A stretch of 64,000 bases of DNA from Asterias rubens (lineage: Eukaryota; Echinodermata; Asteroidea; Forcipulatida; Asteriidae), in contig NC_047080.1 in assembly GCF_902459465.1 (NCBI RefSeq), forward strand, positions 6,673,214 to 6,737,213, written 5' to 3'. This document shows, piece after piece, positions 10,393 to 20,796 of this stretch (position 1 is its first letter; each line of letters opens with the position of its first letter). The translations under genes were made by a program, and so were the position numbers. Below the pieces are notes generated by a model. That model worked only from the letters and a program-made list of their open reading frames with translations. It did no database searches and was not told the origin of the DNA.

Positions 10393-11534
10393 GGGGACCT
10401 ATGGTGGCTTTAAAGGGACATCGCAAATATATATTGACGCCAATATTGACGCCAATATTCACGACTTGGCCCAAAGTCGCAAATATTGACACCAATATTC
10501 ACGCCAATATTCACGACTTGGCCCAAAGTCGCAAATATTGACGCCAATATTGACGCCAATATTCACGACATGGGCCCTATGTCGCAAATATTGACGCCAA
10601 TATTCACAACATGGGTCAAATGTCGCAAATATTGACGCCAATATTGACGCCAATATTCACGACACGGGCCCTATGTCGCAAATATTGACGCCAATATTGA
10701 CGGCAATATTCACGACATGGGCCCTATGTCGCAAATATTGACGCCAATATTGACGCCAATATTCACGACATGGGCTACACGTCGCAAATATTTACGCCAA
10801 TATTGACGCCAATATTCACGACATAGCCCAAGTCGCAAACCCACTCAGGCGTGAATTTTTTTTAAAGCAACTTGGGGAGTCAGAGCGCGTGAGCGAGATC
10901 GGGACCAGTGCGCCAGACTATTTTCTTGCCCACCCAGCTACCTAGGTTGCTAAAAAAACAATGAATATTCACGCCTGAGCGGGTTTGCGACTTGGGGCCC
11001 ATGTCGTGAATATTGGCGTAAATATTTGCGACTTGGGGCCCATGTCGTGAATATTGGCGTCAATATTGGCGTAAATATTTGCGACGTGTAGCCCATGTCG
11101 TGAATATTGGCGTGAATATTGGCGTCAATATTTGCGACTTAGGTCATGTCGTGAATATTGGCGTCAATATTGGCGTCAATATTTGCGACATAGGGCCCAT
11201 GTCGTGAATATTGGCGTCAATATTGGCGTCAATGTTTGCGACATTTGACCCATGTTGTGAATATTGGCGTCAATATTGGCGTCAATATTTGCGACATAGG
11301 GCCCATGTCGTGAATATTGGCGTCAATATTGGCGTCAATATTTGCGACTTTGGGCCAAGTCGTGAATATTGGCGTGAATATTGGCGTCAATATTTGCGAC
11401 TTTGGGCCAAGTCGTGAATATTGGCGTCAATATTGGCGTCAATATTTGCAACTTGGGGTAAAAGTCGCAAATATTGGCGTCAATATTGGCGTCAATATAT
11501 ATTTGCGATGTCCCTTTAAAGCCACCATAGGGAC
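10393..11534. mobile_element. Foldback element with tandem-repeat arms
   Basis: Outer ends are inverted copies (GGACCTATGGTGGCTTTAAA at about 10395, and its complement ending near 11534). Inside, the left arm (to about 10850) is built of a ~53-bp unit, itself made of a 12-bp subunit GCCAATATTGAC plus a linker such as ACGACATGGGCCCTATGTCG. The right arm (from about 10966) is the reverse complement of this. A unique ~120-bp centre containing GCGCGTGAGCGAGATCGGG separates the arms and has its own inverted flank (CCACTCAGGCGTGAAT / ATTCACGCCTGAGCGGG). The architecture matches foldback transposons such as the TU elements described from sea urchins, though homology is not shown. No transposase is encoded, and open frames in it are repeat artefacts. 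Confidence 0.85.
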
Positions 11535-12889
11535 CAAACCTACATGTCTAGAACCTCCCCTGTACATTTTGTACCGCCCAAAGTCAACTTTTTTAATAAC
11601 TAGACAAGACCCGTGTTTTTTCATCAGTCGTTGCCTACCCTTATGGGCTTCAATCTGCCCTAAAAGATGGGGGGGGGCATCATTAGTCATAGCATGGGGT
11701 CCGGGGCCTGCTTTAGGGCCCCGAAAGTTGTTCAGGTCGTAGATGCTTTTTGGTGCAAGCTAAGCCCTTCAGAGACATATTTTGACCTTATCAATAATTC
11801 TAAAATGATTTAAAAGAATAACAAATACTGCAGTAAAAGTCAATCCACAAAATATTGGTGGACCTTTTTTATGTTAAATGCCGAGTCTGAGGGGGGATTT
11901 ATAAAAATAAAAAAATAAAAATTCATATAAAGAACATTAGTTTTGCATTTTAGATGCTGGTGCAGTCTAAGGCCAATTAGATGCATAATGACGAATGAAA
12001 CAGAACATGAAACCTTTGAAACAGAACATAAAGCATTTTCTGTGATTTCTCACCAATTTTAACACTTATTCGACTTCTATACATACCCATCTAAGAAAAA
12101 ATCACGTTCCAAGGGCGTTTGAGTGGTAGGGGGGAAGGGGGGGGGGGGAGTGGGGAGGTGGAATGCCCCTAACTTTAGACTGGGGTTGGGGTGGGCAGCC
12201 TATCAGATGCCCCCCCCCCCCCGCTCACACACGCATCTCGCTATTTGGTTGACTGTCAATGTAAATGTTTAATAAAATCAAAACAATGTGATACACCGTT
12301 TTCTCCATTTCATTGTTCATTTACAATTTGTGTTCAAACAAAAGATGGTTCACACGGAGAACGGGCATAAATCCCGGTTTCTTTAGAGACTGCTGATAAC
12401 ATTATCTGAAAGCTGTCCAGTTTATTATTGAGATAGAATTATTACCGTCGATCTTATAAGCAGATGTATCGGTCGCTATGGCAAATGTTGTTGGTGATTA
12501 GATCTCCAACATTTGGTAAACAAATTTTGTCTAATATTAATGGGCAAATTACGCCAATTGTTAGTAGATGGACATTGTAAAGAACCCAATTGTTGGTTGC
12601 CTTTGTTATGATCCAACTGTTGTAGGAAAATGTATACCAAGTATTTGCGAAAGAGTATTACAAAAAGACCGTTAGTTAGAAGTTGCCGATAATTATATAT
12701 ACAACCGTAACAACGTTGGGCACAAAGTTTGAAAATTGTTGCTCATTACTTTTTACGAAGATAAGAAACATTCGTTACTATTCATCTAGGAAGGGCGCCT
12801 GTCCAATGTTAACATGTTTGAGCTTCGAAGCAGTAAACACTTTTAAAACGGGCACCAAACAAAATAATGAAAAGGATTGTGGGTAAGTT
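11535..12889. other. Intergenic, low-complexity
   Basis: Contains a G-run near 11668, a GGGGCCTGCTTTAGGGCCCC hairpin near 11704, a long G-run at about 12130-12148 and a C-run at about 12210-12222. No gene signature was seen. Confidence 0.5.
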
Positions 12890-13281
12890 AAATGAACACG
12901 TTTCCTTTGATCATTCGAGTTGATCTTTGAAAAGCGTTTGTAACCGTATGTTATTAAATGCATATGTTTAGAAAGGTATTTTAAAAGTAGAATATAATGA
13001 TCCACACAAGTATCACTCGAAATTGCGTGGTTTTCGTTTTACCTCGTCGACTAGCACAGTCGGCCATTTATGGGAGGGGAGTCAAATTTTTGACTCCCAT
13101 AATGGCCGACCGTGTTAGTTCGCAAAGTAAAAGGGAAACCGCGCAATTTCGAGGCAAATTTGTGTAGATCATTATTACATTCTATTAAAGAATCTTTTTA
13201 ACCAGATGCATTTTATAACAAACGGTTTCAAACGCTGTTCAAAGACCAACTCGACCGATCCAAGGCAACGTGTTCCTTTAA
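12890..13281. repeat. Palindromic family B copy, nearly complete
   Basis: Nearly full-length inverted repeat. The left half carries GAAAAGCGTTTGTAACCGTA, AATGATCCACACAAG and GAAATTGCGTGGTTTTC; the right half carries the complements and ends CGATCCAAGGCAACGTGTTC. The centre is GAGTCAAATTTTTGACTCCC. The copy ends only about 40 bp upstream of the splice acceptor of the first kinase coding exon, so it could influence that transcript. Confidence 0.8.
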
Positions 13282-13339
13282 TATAATGATACTATTTTTT
13301 TATTCAATTTTAACTCAGGTTCTACTTGAAAACACAACC

Positions 13340-15610
13340 ATGCCACGAGGTAGCACTTATGTTGACAATGCCCAGAACAGACGTCTTGGTCGAGTTGGTG
13401 CTCCAATGGGCTCAATGCCCGTGTCTCGATCTTCAGGTGCTTCAAGTGTTCCGAGCCAAGGAACCTACGTCGACAACGCCCAAAACCGAAGCCTTGGTCG
13501 AGTTGGTGCTCCAATGGGCTCAATGCCCGTGTCTCGATCGTCAGGGGCTTCAAGTGTTGGTGCCGGCATGGGATCTGCGACAGTATCCTGGTCACCTTAT
13601 GGTGGTGGTGGATCGTCAAATTATTCCTTTATCAGCCACAGTAGCTACATAGACAACGCCTATAACCAAAGCGTTGGTCCTTTTGGAGCTTCAAATTTTG
13701 GCTTAATTCCCATGTCCGTAGACAACGCAAATAACCAAAGCGTTGGTCCTTTTGGAGCTTCAAATTTTGGCTTAATGCCCATGTCCGTAGACAACGCAAA
13801 TAACCAAAGCGTTGGTCCTTTTGGAGCTTCAAATTTTGGCTCAATGCCCGTGTCTCGATCTTCAGGTCTTTCAAGTGTTCCGAGCCAAGATACTTACGTA
13901 GATAACGCCTACAACCAAAGCCTTGGACGTGTGGGTGCCGCCTTGGGGTCAATGTCTATATCCAAGAAAGGTCAAGGGTCAACAGCATCCAGTTATTCGT
14001 CGGAGGAAACGGAGTTGTACGTGGATAACGTCCTCAACAGGAGCCTCGGTCGTGTTGAAAAGCCTCTTGAGACCGCACCGCATCACCGACCAACGACAAC
14101 TGAAGACCGCCTTCATGAGAACGACACCATCAATCAAGGGCTTGGCGTAACCGGCAAAAAAATCACAAAGAAAAGTTTCCGCAAAAACGAGAAAAAGACT
14201 GATCAGCCAGCAGATTTACTCTCCAAAATCGGTTGCGATGATGTAAGTAAAATGGCGTGACACTCTGTGTCAGTTACCTGTATTAACAATAAAAATGTAT
14301 TCATGTACTTTTCAAACAATGGGGCCAAAAAAGCCGGTCACTTTCACTATAAACTACAGACCAAAATACAAAAAAGGGTTCACCACAAATAAGAATCGGT
14401 TTTATATTACATACGATCTTGTCACTGAAAATAACTCTGACAATAAACTTGTTCCAACGGTCTGTTGAACACTAAGCGCAAACCTCATGAACACAATTGA
14501 ATTCACGATACCGCGTTAATATTCTTTGTGCCGACTTGTTTTCGTTTCCCCCGCTTTCATTCCCCGTAATTTAAGTTCACATTTGTTTTGTTTTGACAGG
14601 AACCGATCGATTATGATTTTGGACCAGTCTCGGACCAGGAGAAAGAAAACATGACGGAGACATTTTTCAACATTTTCAGGCGTCAGGAAGAGGAAGCAAA
14701 ATGGCAGGAGTCAAACCAAGGCAAACGAGCTCAAACCGATGTCAGAGTCTTCAAATATGATGGCCAAGTTATACCCTTCGAAGAGATTAATCTGGGAAAG
14801 AAGATCGGACATGGAGGCTTTGGAGACGTCCACTTTGCCAAGTGGGATGGTAGTGTAGTTGCTGTCAAGAAGCTCCGTGTGCAACGCGTGTCTCAAAAAC
14901 GCCTGAGACAGTTCCAGGACGAGGTTAAAGTCCTCTGTAAGTTAGATCATCCCCACATTGTGAAGTTTCTGGGTGCTTGTATTGTCACACCAAACCTGGC
15001 TATTGTGATTGAGTATATGCAGAAGAGTCTCTATGACGCACTCCATGTTAAAGATGTTGACTACTCCGATGCTGAGCAGTACCAGATAATCAGAGGCATG
15101 TCAGATGGTTTGGATTATCTGCATCAGAAAGAAGTGGCACATTGTGACATCAAGTCCACCAATATACTGCTCGATATCCCAGAAGATGGTGTGGTTGCAA
15201 AGATCTCCGACTTTGGTCTCAGCATGATGTAGTATGAAACAGAGACATCACAGTCTGTTGCGAAGGTTGTTCAGGGCGTTGGCACACCGAAATACTCCGC
15301 TCCTGAGGTCTTGGCCGGGGATGAGTTAGACCTAGTCGCCATGTGTAAGGCCGATGTTTACTCCATGGCTGTGGTGGCTTGGGAAGTTATCTGTCACGAG
15401 GAGCCTTTCTCTGGGTTGGGGAATAAACAACAGCTTGGGCGTCGTGTTATGGGTGTTAAAGGCCAAGTGGAGTTGAAGATTCCAAATGACATCAACATTT
15501 CAGGAGGTTTGCTGAGTCTACTCAAGGAGTGCTGGAGCAGAAATGCCAACAAGCGACCATCAGCAGAAGAATTTAAGAAACGTGTAGGCAAGTTTGGAGG
15601 AATCAAATAA
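13340..15610 (+). CDS. TKL (RIPK/IRAK-like) kinase with N-terminal repeats; premature stop
   Basis: Two exons inferred: 13319-14242 (acceptor TTTTAACTCAG, ATG at 13340, donor GAT|GTAAGT) and 14600-15610 (acceptor TTTTGACAG), joined in phase 0. Exon 1 gives 301 residues rich in Gly, Ser and Asn with eight copies of a D-N-x-x-N-[RQ]-x-[LV]-G-[RP]-[VF]-G motif (around residues 9, 45, 105, 128, 151, 188, 229, 260), then a basic linker. Exon 2 encodes a kinase domain: glycine loop GHGGFGDV, VAVKK lysine (Lys391), alpha-C Glu409, catalytic loop HCDIKSTNILL (a non-RD site with Cys before Asp484) and DFG at 505-507. A TAG at 15230-15232 then ends the frame at residue 511, but the frame stays open beyond it through APE and RPS motifs to TAA at 15608. 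The paralogue at 62001-64000 has AAG there. It is either a pseudogene, a truncated catalytic half, a polymorphism or a sequence error. Orthology is not claimed. Confidence 0.8.
13358..14150 (+). repeat. Intragenic coding repeats (D-N-x-x-N-x-x-L-G-R-V-G)
   Basis: Eight protein-level repeats lie within exon 1. Repeats 1 and 2 extend to a 36-residue unit including GAPMGSMPVSRSSGASSV. Repeats 3 to 5 form an exact 69-bp tandem (23 residues) containing NQSVGPFGASNFG. Repeats 6 to 8 are spaced by charged or Ser-rich linkers. The copy at the other end of the window has at least three further, differently diverged versions. Confidence 0.85.
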
Positions 15611-16150
15611 AGTGATGGTAAAGGTAAATAAATTCACTTGATGACAACGCTGATAACGGTGATTGGAGGTTTAGTTGGCAGCATGGTGGTTGGTACTATT
15701 TCCTTAAAGGGACACACCGGGTCACCGTTTACATAGAACGCTGATCTATAGTGAACGTCAAGTTTATCAACATTTAGTGATATGACAGCATCTGTGGCTG
15801 CAGTTTTCGCGAACGGACATCAACCCTCTTTTGAAACTATTCATAAATGATTCATTTGTTGATAAATAATAATGCTTTCATTGAACGCTAAATCAAGGGA
15901 GGCATTTTAGACAAAATAATTTTGCATACTAGCATTACCATCTTCAACTTAGGAAAGAACTTTTACATTTTACCAAAGTATGACCCTACCTTTAATTTGT
16001 TTGATAATGATGTAATTGACCTTATTAACTTGTATCTGTAACCATAATTGAATCACCTATACGAGCTTCAACAACTCCTACCCTGCGAGACCTAGAGCTG
16101 CTTTTCAACAAAACACTTCAATCAAAATACCCAGTCACGGCATAAATGCG
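15611..16150. repeat. 3' flank of the kinase inverted duplication
   Basis: Non-coding sequence that matches, in reverse complement, about 61150-62000 downstream of the second kinase copy. Shared strings include CATCAAGTGAATT/AATTCACTTGATG, CACCATGCTGCC/GGCAGCATGGTGG and TTTCATTGAACGCTAAAT/ATTTAGCGTTCAATAAAAG. An AATAAA overlaps the stop codon region (15606-15611) and another follows at about 15627. The duplication therefore includes 3' untranslated and downstream DNA. Confidence 0.75.
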
Positions 16151-16618
16151 ACATGCAACTTATAGCTCTAGTACCCCGTTTACACATAGACGTCGCTTCT
16201 ACTACGATGAGAAAATGGCCGAGAGCGTGGCCAATCGCGGACAAATCGTGGGCCAAACGTGGGAGAATCTCTCTCTATGTTGTTTTCTCCATAGAATACT
16301 TTTGGGAGAACAAATTGAAAATCGTCTACACTTAGTCAAAAAAGGAGGGTAAAAATTTGTTTATCCTTTGGCGCTCAAATCAAGCTGAAAAGTGGAACGG
16401 ATTTAAACTTATTTGCTTATTCCTTGAAACCCAAACACGACAAAATTGTGGAAATATTAAATTTTTGAAATGTTAGCTTCGAAATATCAGATTGATTTGT
16501 AAAATCTACAGCATGTTTTTCACGATTTGGAGGAGAAAATGGTTTAACATTTGATGCTTTAAAATCATGTTTCAGGAGAATAAACTATGACATAATTAAA
16601 CTACGCGTGCTCTGTGTG
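16151..16618. other. Intergenic, no gene recognised
   Basis: AT-rich sequence beyond the end of the duplicated kinase block. No recognisable gene or RNA. Confidence 0.45.
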
Positions 16619-16906
16619 TCATCGTCCTGCATTTGGAATTAACGGCCTGCCGTATCTCCTTCGCCATGGCATACTCATGCATCCTGGAAACTCCCTTTCC
16701 ATCTGCGCCAACATTGCCTTGAACCTGGCATCTTCAATGATAGCTTGCTTTTGAACAATTTGTCCCGACAGGCACAGATCCCCCAAAGTATTTAAAGTTA
16801 GAAATCTTCTCTTTGGAGTATCCCATCGGCTAAGGCAGAGAACCATGTCTTTTCCCGAAGCTAAACTCTGCCGGAGTGCACCATACTTCTGTCGAGGAAA
16901 TGCCAT
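16619..16906 (-). CDS. Small unrecognised ORF (95 codons)
   Basis: The ATG at 16904-16906 sits in an optimal context (ACCATGG). The predicted 95-residue product is mixed and soluble-looking, with an Arg-rich C-terminus (PWRRRYGRPLIP) and a central segment of alternating hydrophobic and charged residues (IVQKQAIIEDARFKAMLAQM), which reads like a short helix. No signal peptide or membrane segment. I do not recognise the family. Upstream on the same strand (16938-17365) are further open fragments, one ending in an acidic Ser/Asp-rich tail, so this may be the last piece of a decayed or intron-containing gene, perhaps from a mobile element. Coding status is uncertain. Confidence 0.3.
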   Translation of the reverse strand: MAFPRQKYGALRQSLASGKDMVLCLSRWDTPKRRFLTLNTLGDLCLSGQIVQKQAIIEDARFKAMLAQMEREFPGCMSMPWRRRYGRPLIPNAGR

Positions 16907-16937
16907 GGTTGCACCTTCCCCTTCTATTATAATGTTT

Positions 16938-17365
16938 TCACGGCAGCCCTCCTATTGTTCGTACCGAGGTGGTCGGGTGGCGGCCAGGCCGCGGTGTTTG
17001 AAGAGAATGCTTTGGGATTGGAGCAGATTGCGACACAGCAGCGGCTGGCAGGGCGCTTCGTGCTGTTCCAAAAATGGCGGCTATTCCCCAAACCATGGTG
17101 AACATCTTGGTGATTGAGGTGAACATCATCTTCATCTTCTTCTTGACATCAGCCTCCGTTGGTATATAATTGCATTAGTCGATGAAGCTATCGACTCTGC
17201 AGCAGACTGGTCTTGGCATTAGCTGGTGGATCTTGGATGTCGAACAGGGGTACTCGTAGAGCAACTGGCTATCCCTTGAAGGATGCCCCCACCCGTTGTT
17301 GAACCAATTAATGCAGTGGCACGTCATCTGAATCACTGTCTGATTCAGAGTCCACATCATGGGGA
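16938..17365 (-). pseudogene. Open-frame fragments, possibly a broken gene
   Basis: On the minus strand, an open segment starting near 17365 reads DVDSESDSDSDDVPLH and stops at about 17315, resembling an acidic C-terminal tail. Overlapping frames continue to 16938 without a consistent long frame. The composition is more coding-like (higher GC, no simple repeats) than the flanks. Nature unknown. Confidence 0.2.
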
Positions 17366-17368
17366 CGG

Positions 17369-17475
17369 TTTATCGTTATCGTTATCGTTATCGTTATCGT
17401 TATCGTTATCGTTATCGTTATCGTTATCGTTATCGTTATCGTTATCGTTATCGTTATCGTTATCGTTATCGTTAT
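17369..17475. repeat. (TTATCG)n hexanucleotide microsatellite
   Basis: About 18 uninterrupted copies of TTATCG over 107 bp with no visible interruptions, so likely length-polymorphic. Its length is a multiple of three, giving an artefactual Leu-Ser dipeptide frame. Confidence 0.97.
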
Positions 17476-17609
17476 TTTTTGAATTTTTAATTTGTAAACT
17501 TGATGCAGTCACTTTCATGTTATTGTGAAATATTCTCTTTGGTAATACAACACAGTATGTACCTCTATGAGTTGTTGACTTCTTGAGAGGAGTCTATACT
17601 ATTTTGTTT

Positions 17610-17798
17610 CCCACCCGCGTTCTGGACACATTACACGTACGGAGGTTTGGGAATCTCTTTAGAACGTGCGTTAAATTTGTCCTTGTTTTTCTAACCGCGT
17701 TCTGGACCAATTACTCTGTGCATGGGTTTTCGTTAAAACGAACGTGCGTAATTAGATAGGGGTTTTTGACGACATCGACGTCGTCGTCAAAAACCCCT
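17610..17798. repeat. Diverged direct repeat followed by a hairpin
   Basis: Two ~90-bp units begin CCGCGTTCTGGAC (about 17617 and 17696) and contain GAACGTGCGT. They are followed by a perfect 16-bp inverted repeat, AGGGGTTTTTGACGAC (17758-17773) pairing with 17783-17798 around a 9-bp spacer. Confidence 0.7.
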
Positions 17799-17935
17799 AA
17801 AGGCATCTAATACTACATTTCAACCTTACTTAATAGTTATAGGCGTTTTTAGCAGTTCATATTTAGTGACAATGGTCGCAAAATCATGAAACGAGAATTA
17901 TTTCGCCGGATCATAATCCCCCTTTTGCATCGTGC

Positions 17936-18005
17936 CCTTCTAGCCTAGTGGTCATCAGTCGCGACAACACATCTAACAATTGCGAGTTCGAATTTACGTC
18001 CGAAT
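17936..18005 (+). other. tRNA-like sequence (possible SINE head)
   Basis: TAGCCTAGTGG fits the RNA polymerase III box A of tRNAs, and GAGTTCGAATT about 40 nt downstream fits a weakened box B. The T-arm does not pair well and no clear acceptor stem forms, so this is more likely a tRNA-derived SINE remnant or tRNA pseudogene than a functional tRNA. It is followed by a T-run (18006-18014), which could act as a Pol III stop. Confidence 0.3.
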
Positions 18006-18254
18006 TTTTTTTTTAACCCCCAAAACTAAACATATTTTTCTGTTTGTAGTATTTAGTTTGATTCTTATCTTTATATCGATAGTGTTGCCTTTTCTTTTTC
18101 TCAATTGTAAGCCCAACATAACCTGTGTGCATGCATGACATGATATGATGTTTAAAAACACAGTAAGCGAAAAATGGTGATCATAAGCGCACAGTTTGGT
18201 GGTTAAGAGTTCTGTGAAATCAACTTGTACTAGATCAAACATCAAACCACCGAC

Positions 18255-19380
18255 CAATTTTTTTTTAATTCGTAATTAATTAACCACGTGACCCATATTT
18301 GCATATTTAATTGGGAAATCTTTGTAGCACCATATATCTCAATAATTACACGGCCGTTTAACAGACTGTAGATATAGACTCCTTGGGGATTGGAGTAACT
18401 GATTCTAATAAGAGATGTTTCAGTCCATTAAAACCAATCAAAGTACGTCTATAATTAACGATAAAAAAAATCTTGGCATCATGGGTACAACGTAGTACCT
18501 CATAAACTGGATGCAGTCACTTTCAACGCATTGCAATAGCTTCTCCACGGTTAATGCAATACATAATTGAGATTTTGCAAAAGGCATTGGATTGGGGTAA
18601 GTTGCATACCATCGTGTACCTTATGAAATTTATTAGTTCGGAAAATACAATTTTAAGACTATGACGTCATCACATGTTAATTTATGCTAATTAGAAGCTT
18701 TAATGAGTTTTTCTTTGCAGCACTATATCTCAAGAAGTGTACGGCCGATTTCAAAGTGTTTTTCAGTATTAGACTCATTAGGCATAGGAGAATTTCCTCA
18801 GGTAACCGTGACCCCGATTTGACCTTTACTTCCGGGTCAACCGGAAGTGGGACCATATCTGAAGAGTTACACAACCGATTTAATTTTTTTCTTTAGTTAT
18901 AGATTCCTAAGGCATTAAATTTTGTTGGGGAAAATCCGTGAACCCATTTTGACCTCTTCTTTTGGGTCAACCGGAAGTAGGACCATTTCTCAAGAACTGC
19001 ACAACCGATGTTCAAACTTTTTTCAGTTATAGTTTACTTAGGCATTAAATATTAACTTTGAAAACTAAGACCCCCATGTTGACCTTATTTCCGGGTCAAC
19101 CGGAAGTGGGACCTTATCTCAAGAACTGCACAACCAATGTTCCAGTTCTTTTCAGTTATAGACACTTTGAGCTCTAAAGATTGAACTTGGATTACCTTGA
19201 CCCCAAATTGACCTTTACTTCCGGGTCAACCGGAAGTGGGACCATATCTCACGAACCATGCAACCGATCTTCAGTTTCTTTTCAAATATAGACCCCTAGA
19301 ACATTGAGAATTAAAAACGGAACAGCTCTGTGTTTGTTCACAAACACTTGATGTCTAGTTATTGTTATTACTATTAGAAT
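18255..19380. repeat. Modular interspersed repeat, ~130-bp units with GGGTCAACCGGAAGT
   Basis: The upstream part (18270-18400) matches 3110-3260. Four modules then repeat about every 127-130 bp (GGGTCAACCGGAAGT at about 18834, 18965, 19092 and 19222), each followed by GGGACCATATCTCAAGAAC, an ACAACCGAT motif and a TTATAGAC motif. The block ends in CGGAACAGCTCTGTGTTTGT and an ATT-rich tail. A single module with the same tail occurs at 53940-54130. The ordered modules with a fixed 3' tail suggest the end of a retroelement, but no coding region was identified. Confidence 0.7.
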
Positions 19381-20355
19381 CCTTTTGTTTTGCCCTTTGT
19401 CCCCATAAGGTACCAAATAAATCATGAGCACTTGTTTATAAAACAACACTAATGTATACGCAAGGTTGGGCACACACGTGGGTAATTATATGCACACGTT
19501 GGTCCTGGAAAGGAAAAGACGCCACACGACGGGGTCGACCTAGGGGAGCTAAACGAACGCACCCATTATGGAAAGCTTACGTCACAGCACGTTTGTCCAA
19601 TGAAATCATTTGGCCTGTTAGACCACCAGTGCCCGTCATGCGGTTAAAGACAGGGACCAGTCTAATTTCCTCTTTGTTAACAAGGCCACCGTGTGAATGT
19701 CCTCTGTACACCGTGTCGACTGATTTAATTTTCCTCCTTTCATTCTAGGATGAACGCACCTATCAGTGTTTTCTCATTAGAACACTAAGTACCATGCATC
19801 AATAGACAAAATCAAAATGTAACGATGGACACAATCATGCAAGTGTTTTGGTCTCAACTAAGGAGTGCGTTTTGGCGGTCGTAACCAATAACTGTTTCGG
19901 TTGAATTGACCATTGGATAATCACTTGCCAACGACTGAAAGAGTTATCGGTCTCAGTTGCGAAAACGCGTCTCAGTTGAGTGTCCAATTGTAAGGGGGAA
20001 GGTATTTGGTAACCACCCTTAAAATGAATGGCGGTCAAATTTACTTGGGGTGGACGCCTAGCCTACATAAGCATGTTTAAACCATTTTGCATCGTTTCAC
20101 TTCGAAGTATATTGTACTGCATTATTTGTATTTGTATCAAACCATTTCAGATGAATTTAAAGTGTCAAAAGATGTCTGTGAAAAGACTTTACTTGCACCA
20201 GTGAGCATCTACGACCTAATTTCCCCGAGCCCTAAAACGGGCCCGGACCCCATGCCGTAAAGACAGGTTGACGCTCATCATCACAAGAAAGCCAAACGTC
20301 TCACAAAAATGACCCGCAACGAGTTTTAGATGTGAAAGAGAACGTTCCAATCTCA
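19381..20355. other. Intergenic, no gene recognised
   Basis: An open frame at 19452-19748 has no recognisable motif. Nothing else is supported. Confidence 0.4.
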
Positions 20356-20374
20356 TCATGTCAATGAAGTTGTT

Positions 20375-20550
20375 ATAAAAAAAAACTTACCACAGAGACG
20401 ATCCTCTACGAATCCCGTGAAGCACGAACTCGATTGGCCATGCATTTTAACAGCTGAAGACATGCTGTAGGGGTGCCTAGAGGCTCTGACACAAGGTGTG
20501 GTTGTTAACAACACGCTAATGTATACACCACATCGATGGACATCAGACAA
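20375..20550 (-). other. Candidate 5' exon (weak)
   Basis: A minus-strand frame contains an ATG that begins the peptide MSSAVKMHGQSSSC. It reaches a good donor, CTCTGTG|GTAAGT (about 20388), before any stop. No matching acceptor exon was identified further along, and the peptide is not recognised, so coding status is speculative. Confidence 0.15.
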
Positions 20551-20796
20551 CCCGATTAGTTCTGTTCAACATGTCTGAAATTCCAGACATGGGGAAAACA
20601 TAAGAGATTGTTTCACCCAAAGATTCATACCCAGCGGGTTAAGGGAAGCTTAGCTCATGTTATATCCTTTTAAGTGCATTAGAGTGTTCGTGAGCCAAAC
20701 ATCAATAGCCCAGGTTGAGGGTACAGATTTAAACACATAAGGGAAAGATGGAAGGTACGAACTACCAAGACGGATTGAAGTGTCCGAGAGCCTAAA

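Noticed and set aside
10459-11742. Open frames in the foldback arms (repeating NIGVNIG peptides)
   Set aside because: They are translations of the 12-bp subunit, whose length is a multiple of three, and occur on both strands.
13286-13339. Kinase start at the ATG at 13286
   Set aside because: A splice acceptor (TTTTAACTCAG at 13318) separates it from the repeat region, and the intervening peptide is a hydrophobic translation of a T-rich tract; the ATG at 13340 is preferred.
15230-15310. Explaining the kinase stop by a small intron
   Set aside because: No GT/AG pair removes only the stop while keeping the frame, and the paralogue has continuous coding sequence there.
17283-17528. Leu-Ser repeat protein
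   Set aside because: Translation of the (TTATCG)n microsatellite.
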